A stretch of DNA of 64,000 nt, from the NCBI GenBank assembly GCA_029265815.1, contig JAJUGU010000004.1, positions 186,001-250,000 on the forward strand, given 5' to 3'. A program made the position numbers and the translations under genes. The DNA is from Anaerolineaceae bacterium (lineage in GTDB: Bacteria; Chloroflexota; Anaerolineae; Anaerolineales; Anaerolineaceae). How positions within the stretch are numbered: position 1 is the stretch's first letter; each line of letters starts with the position of its first letter. Under the pieces are notes generated by a model, which was not told where the DNA came from, did no database searches, and saw nothing but the letters and a program-made list of their open reading frames with translations. Shown here one piece after another: positions 61,464 through 64,000 of the stretch.

Positions 61464-62570
61464 TTACTCGTGGTAGAGATACCCATCTTGCTGGTAACGT
61501 TTGAAGAGTTGACCCCAGCTTGTGGTTTCGCGCCAATGCTCATAGATCTTTTTCTCTTTCAACGGCCAGTGAACAAGATCATGATAGGTTTCAGAAAAAG
61601 CAATGGGAATGATCACGATTGGCGTGTGCGTGATCAGCTTCTGAAGGAACTTCGTTGGCCCAAACCAGGTCAGCCAGCCCATAAATTGATGCAGGCTGTG
61701 GCCTACCTTAAAATGCCAGTTTTCATTTGACACGTCATCACCCACAAGTTCGATCTCCCGCGGATCGCCGCATCCCAGCCCCTGGTTGTGCGCCATGTTG
61801 ATGTATTTGATATTCATCGGATCAAAGCCCATTAGTTTAGCTGCCACGGCATCGATCGCCACCTGGTCTTCTGACGCCAGGATGATATTTTTGATCTCAG
61901 GTTTCATCACCCGCGGGCCAGGACCGTTGCCTGCGGTTGTCCCATCCATCACGGCAAACAGGCCGGTGTGAATTTCCTTCTGGATCGCCAGCAGGTCTAC
62001 CAGCGTTTCATGGATAACAGAATGAGTATAGTGGCGGTGCTTCGACAGTAGCCCCCCGAAAGCATTCTTCATGGCACCGGTGGTAGTGGTGTAAATATGG
62101 CACTTGGTCGTTGGCAGGTGAATGATGTTCTTGCCCATGAAATAATCTGGAATATGAATTCCATCTGGATAAATCTGGTCAAGAGCGTTCATCTTTGCCT
62201 TGGGCTTATACGCCACCCATGACATATCTTTGGGTTCGAAATTGTACTTTACCGCGATGTCGTAATGTTTGAAGATGGGAACGTACCCATTTTCGTCTTC
62301 CCCTTTGTAAGCATTGGTCACCACCGTCTGGTTTTGAACACAGGAAATATCCTCAAAACCGTTGTTTTTCAAAGCCAGAATGGTTCCTTCAAGCTGCCAC
62401 GGAGTAGTATTCGCGCTGGGCATTGGAAAATGCCAGGAAATATTATCTTTCAGGATGGTGGTCGAATTCGGATCAAGCGCTTTTGGTCCATCAGCCAGTT
62501 CAAAAAGCTGCTGGTAATCTTTTAATACCGTTTCGGGGGTTGTTTTCAATACTGCAACTTTTGATTTCAT
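61464..62570 (-). CDS. DUF362 domain protein
   Basis: A 368-residue protein of the DUF362 family. Family features are VAVLKTTPETVLKDY at the start, LPTTKCHIYTTTTGAMKNAFGGL near the middle, and the acidic VAIDAVAAKLMGFDP region. No CxxCxxC ferredoxin motifs, which some members carry, are present. The role of DUF362 proteins is not established. GAGGTTAGCCC precedes the ATG. Single gene. Confidence 0.87.
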   Translation of the reverse strand: MKSKVAVLKTTPETVLKDYQQLFELADGPKALDPNSTTILKDNISWHFPMPSANTTPWQLEGTILALKNNGFEDISCVQNQTVVTNAYKGEDENGYVPIFKHYDIAVKYNFEPKDMSWVAYKPKAKMNALDQIYPDGIHIPDYFMGKNIIHLPTTKCHIYTTTTGAMKNAFGGLLSKHRHYTHSVIHETLVDLLAIQKEIHTGLFAVMDGTTAGNGPGPRVMKPEIKNIILASEDQVAIDAVAAKLMGFDPMNIKYINMAHNQGLGCGDPREIELVGDDVSNENWHFKVGHSLHQFMGWLTWFGPTKFLQKLITHTPIVIIPIAFSETYHDLVHWPLKEKKIYEHWRETTSWGQLFKRYQQDGYLYHE

Positions 62571-62728
62571 GGGCTAACCTCAATTCCGGCGAATAAATTC
62601 CGGTTCATTATCTCCGAATTATACCAATCAAAACCGACCAATTACAGATTTCTATTTTATCTTCACCATGACTCTGAAGCCTTGTGAATCATCTATAATG
62701 CTTATTATGATCATGGATTTAGATATTT

Positions 62729-64000
62729 ATGAAGCCGTTAAATAAAAAGATCATCATCCTTCTGCTGGCAGCTCTTCTCCTGGTTACGGCGTGTAATTTC
62801 CCGCTTAAACCTGGTTCTTTTCGATTTAGAAGATATCCCACCCTCGATCCGGCAATTTTCGACATTCATCGCACACCTACGATTTCTGGAACCCAATCTA
62901 ACCTCCCATCAGATTGGATCGATCTTGAATCAACCCCTTCTATCATAGAGACATCGATTTTATATACCGCTCAATCCGGAGACACCCTGAATACGGTGGC
63001 AAAACATTTCTCAGTCGATCTCGGCCAGATTTCATCTCCAGAGGCGATTCCGCTGAAAGGCTTGATCGATCCAGGTCAAACCCTGGTGATCCCGCTCACT
63101 GAGGTTAATGCCAGATTCATGCCGCTGATTCTTCCAGACAGCGCTGTGATTCATTCACCCTGCGCCCGTGATTTTGATGTGCTCAACTATATTTCTGACG
63201 CGGGCGGTTATCTGGCGTTCCTGGAACAAAAGATTGGCAACGAAATCCTCAGCGGCGCTGAAATTGTGCAGCGAGTGGCAGATAACAATTCCATCAATCC
63301 CCGTTTGCTGCTCGCTCTTGTAGAATTCCACTCGGGTTGGGTCTTTCGTTATGACACCAGCCCGGATACCATCCATCCCCTTGATCTTGGACTCGCCAAC
63401 TACGAAGGTTTCTATCTTGAGCTGGCAGCCGCAGCGCGCCTGATCAACACAGGTTATTACTACTGGCGTGAAGGTAAACTTTCAGAGATTACGTTTACTG
63501 ACCTCCGTTCACAACGCATTCCCTCAAACATGAACGCTGGTTCAGTGGGGATTGAATACCTGTTCGCGCAGCTGTATCCATCCTATGCCCTTGAGAATGT
63601 TTTATACAGCGAAGGAGGTTTTATTCCGCTGTATCACAGCATGTTTGGTGACCCTTGGGAGTGTGCCAGATCTGTTGAGCCCTTGCTCCCGGGTGGCCTA
63701 CAATCTCCAAATTTGGAACTCCCGTTCGCAGCGGGTGAAACCTGGGCACTGACTGGCGGCCTGCATCCAGATTGGAACAGTGGTACACCGATGGGAGCCC
63801 TTGATTTCGCACCGGTAACGGGTGAGGCGGTTTGCGCTGTCTCACAGGCCTGGGTCAGAGCCTCCGCTCCAGGAGTGGTTACCCATTCCGCCAACGGAAT
63901 GGTCATCCTCTCGATTGAAGATGCCCCGGGTCAGCCAACAGGTTGGGAAATCGTTTATATGCATATCGCTGCCAGCGGTCGAGCACCGGTTGGCACGCAC
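62729..64000 (+). CDS. LysM/M23A-like surface lipoprotein (truncated by window edge)
   Basis: The frame is open from ATG 62729 to the last base, 424 codons. Signal peptide with lipobox VTAC (Cys 22), then a LysM module (about 85-125, YTAQSGDTLNTVAKHF), a long central domain possibly helical, and a C-terminal beta-lytic-type M23A-like peptidase domain: GGLH then 13 residues to LDF, and YMHIAA for the HxH region. M23 enzymes cut peptidoglycan peptide bridges. TATAAT at 62694-62699 gives a normal leader, but no ribosome site stands before the ATG. Confidence 0.75.
   Translation, partial: MKPLNKKIIILLLAALLLVTACNFPLKPGSFRFRRYPTLDPAIFDIHRTPTISGTQSNLPSDWIDLESTPSIIETSILYTAQSGDTLNTVAKHFSVDLGQISSPEAIPLKGLIDPGQTLVIPLTEVNARFMPLILPDSAVIHSPCARDFDVLNYISDAGGYLAFLEQKIGNEILSGAEIVQRVADNNSINPRLLLALVEFHSGWVFRYDTSPDTIHPLDLGLANYEGFYLELAAAARLINTGYYYWREGKLSEITFTDLRSQRIPSNMNAGSVGIEYLFAQLYPSYALENVLYSEGGFIPLYHSMFGDPWECARSVEPLLPGGLQSPNLELPFAAGETWALTGGLHPDWNSGTPMGALDFAPVTGEAVCAVSQAWVRASAPGVVTHSANGMVILSIEDAPGQPTGWEIVYMHIAASGRAPVGTH

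Noticed and set aside
1-64000. tRNA, rRNA or CRISPR array
   Set aside because: No tRNA T-loop pattern in an intergenic setting, no rRNA-like sequence and no regularly spaced repeats were found by eye.

Overview
The window looks like a chromosomal segment of a Chloroflexota bacterium, most likely class Anaerolineae. This is inference from gene content, not a database result. The supporting features are many lipoproteins with Thr/Pro-rich linkers, bacterial-SH3, LysM and M23 surface proteins, a Tat cluster beside a complete System I (Ccm) cytochrome c maturation operon, a CcmH with the lineage-typical extra cysteines, and anaerobe-style redox proteins. I see no rRNA, tRNA, CRISPR array, insertion sequence or prophage. 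About 65 genes fill the window densely, on both strands.

Layout. 1-11.6 kb: an A+T-rich truncated gene at the left edge (HEPN-like R-x4-H motif), a DegT-fold aminotransferase, small methyltransferases, a DUF2785 protein, a membrane-PAS-GGDEF diguanylate cyclase, and small stand-alone proteins (GYD, DUF1801, GNAT, flavodoxin-like reductase, DUF3597, DUF1684). 11.7-13.8 kb: a polytopic membrane protein and a macro-domain protein. 13.8-15.4 kb: tatC-tatA-tatB. 15.4-22.6 kb: a pentaheme NrfH/NapC-like cytochrome divergent from ccmEFHG-ccmI-like-ccmABCD, ending in a 45-codon ccmD. The ccm products attach haem to exported cytochromes such as the neighbouring pentaheme protein.

22.8-32.4 kb: DegV, an acetate-kinase-family enzyme with an altered motif, an acyltransferase, a cyclophilin, a Tat-type metallophosphoesterase, a copper cassette (HMA chaperone plus TauE/SafE-cupredoxin transporter), an ArsB/NhaD-type transporter and a Nudix enzyme. 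32.5-44.9 kb: an HhH-membrane-coiled-coil protein, an MFS exporter with a structured leader, a Cys-rich protein, two tandem SH3 lipoproteins, an ABC exporter with an insertion in its nucleotide-binding domain, a DUF4405 cytochrome with an internal twin-arginine motif and an EF-hand-like Cys-rich tail, a HAD phosphatase, a PEBP lipoprotein, a TauE permease and an M28 peptidase.

45.3-64 kb: an NfeD-type membrane protease, dnaK, a Nudix enzyme, a HemW-like radical SAM protein with an esterase, a C39 peptidase-TPR protein, then a tight operon sbcD-corC-sbcC-GT4-GT4, a DUF362 protein, and a LysM/M23 lipoprotein cut by the right edge.

The best leads are: (i) the polytopic cytochrome whose last helix follows a twin-arginine motif, as in dual Sec/Tat Rieske proteins; (ii) the Cys-type (CxxxY) haem chaperone CcmE; (iii) the CorC-type membrane protein embedded between sbcD and sbcC and joined to glycosyltransferases; (iv) the copper cassette; and (v) a recurrent promoter layout predicting leaderless mRNAs.
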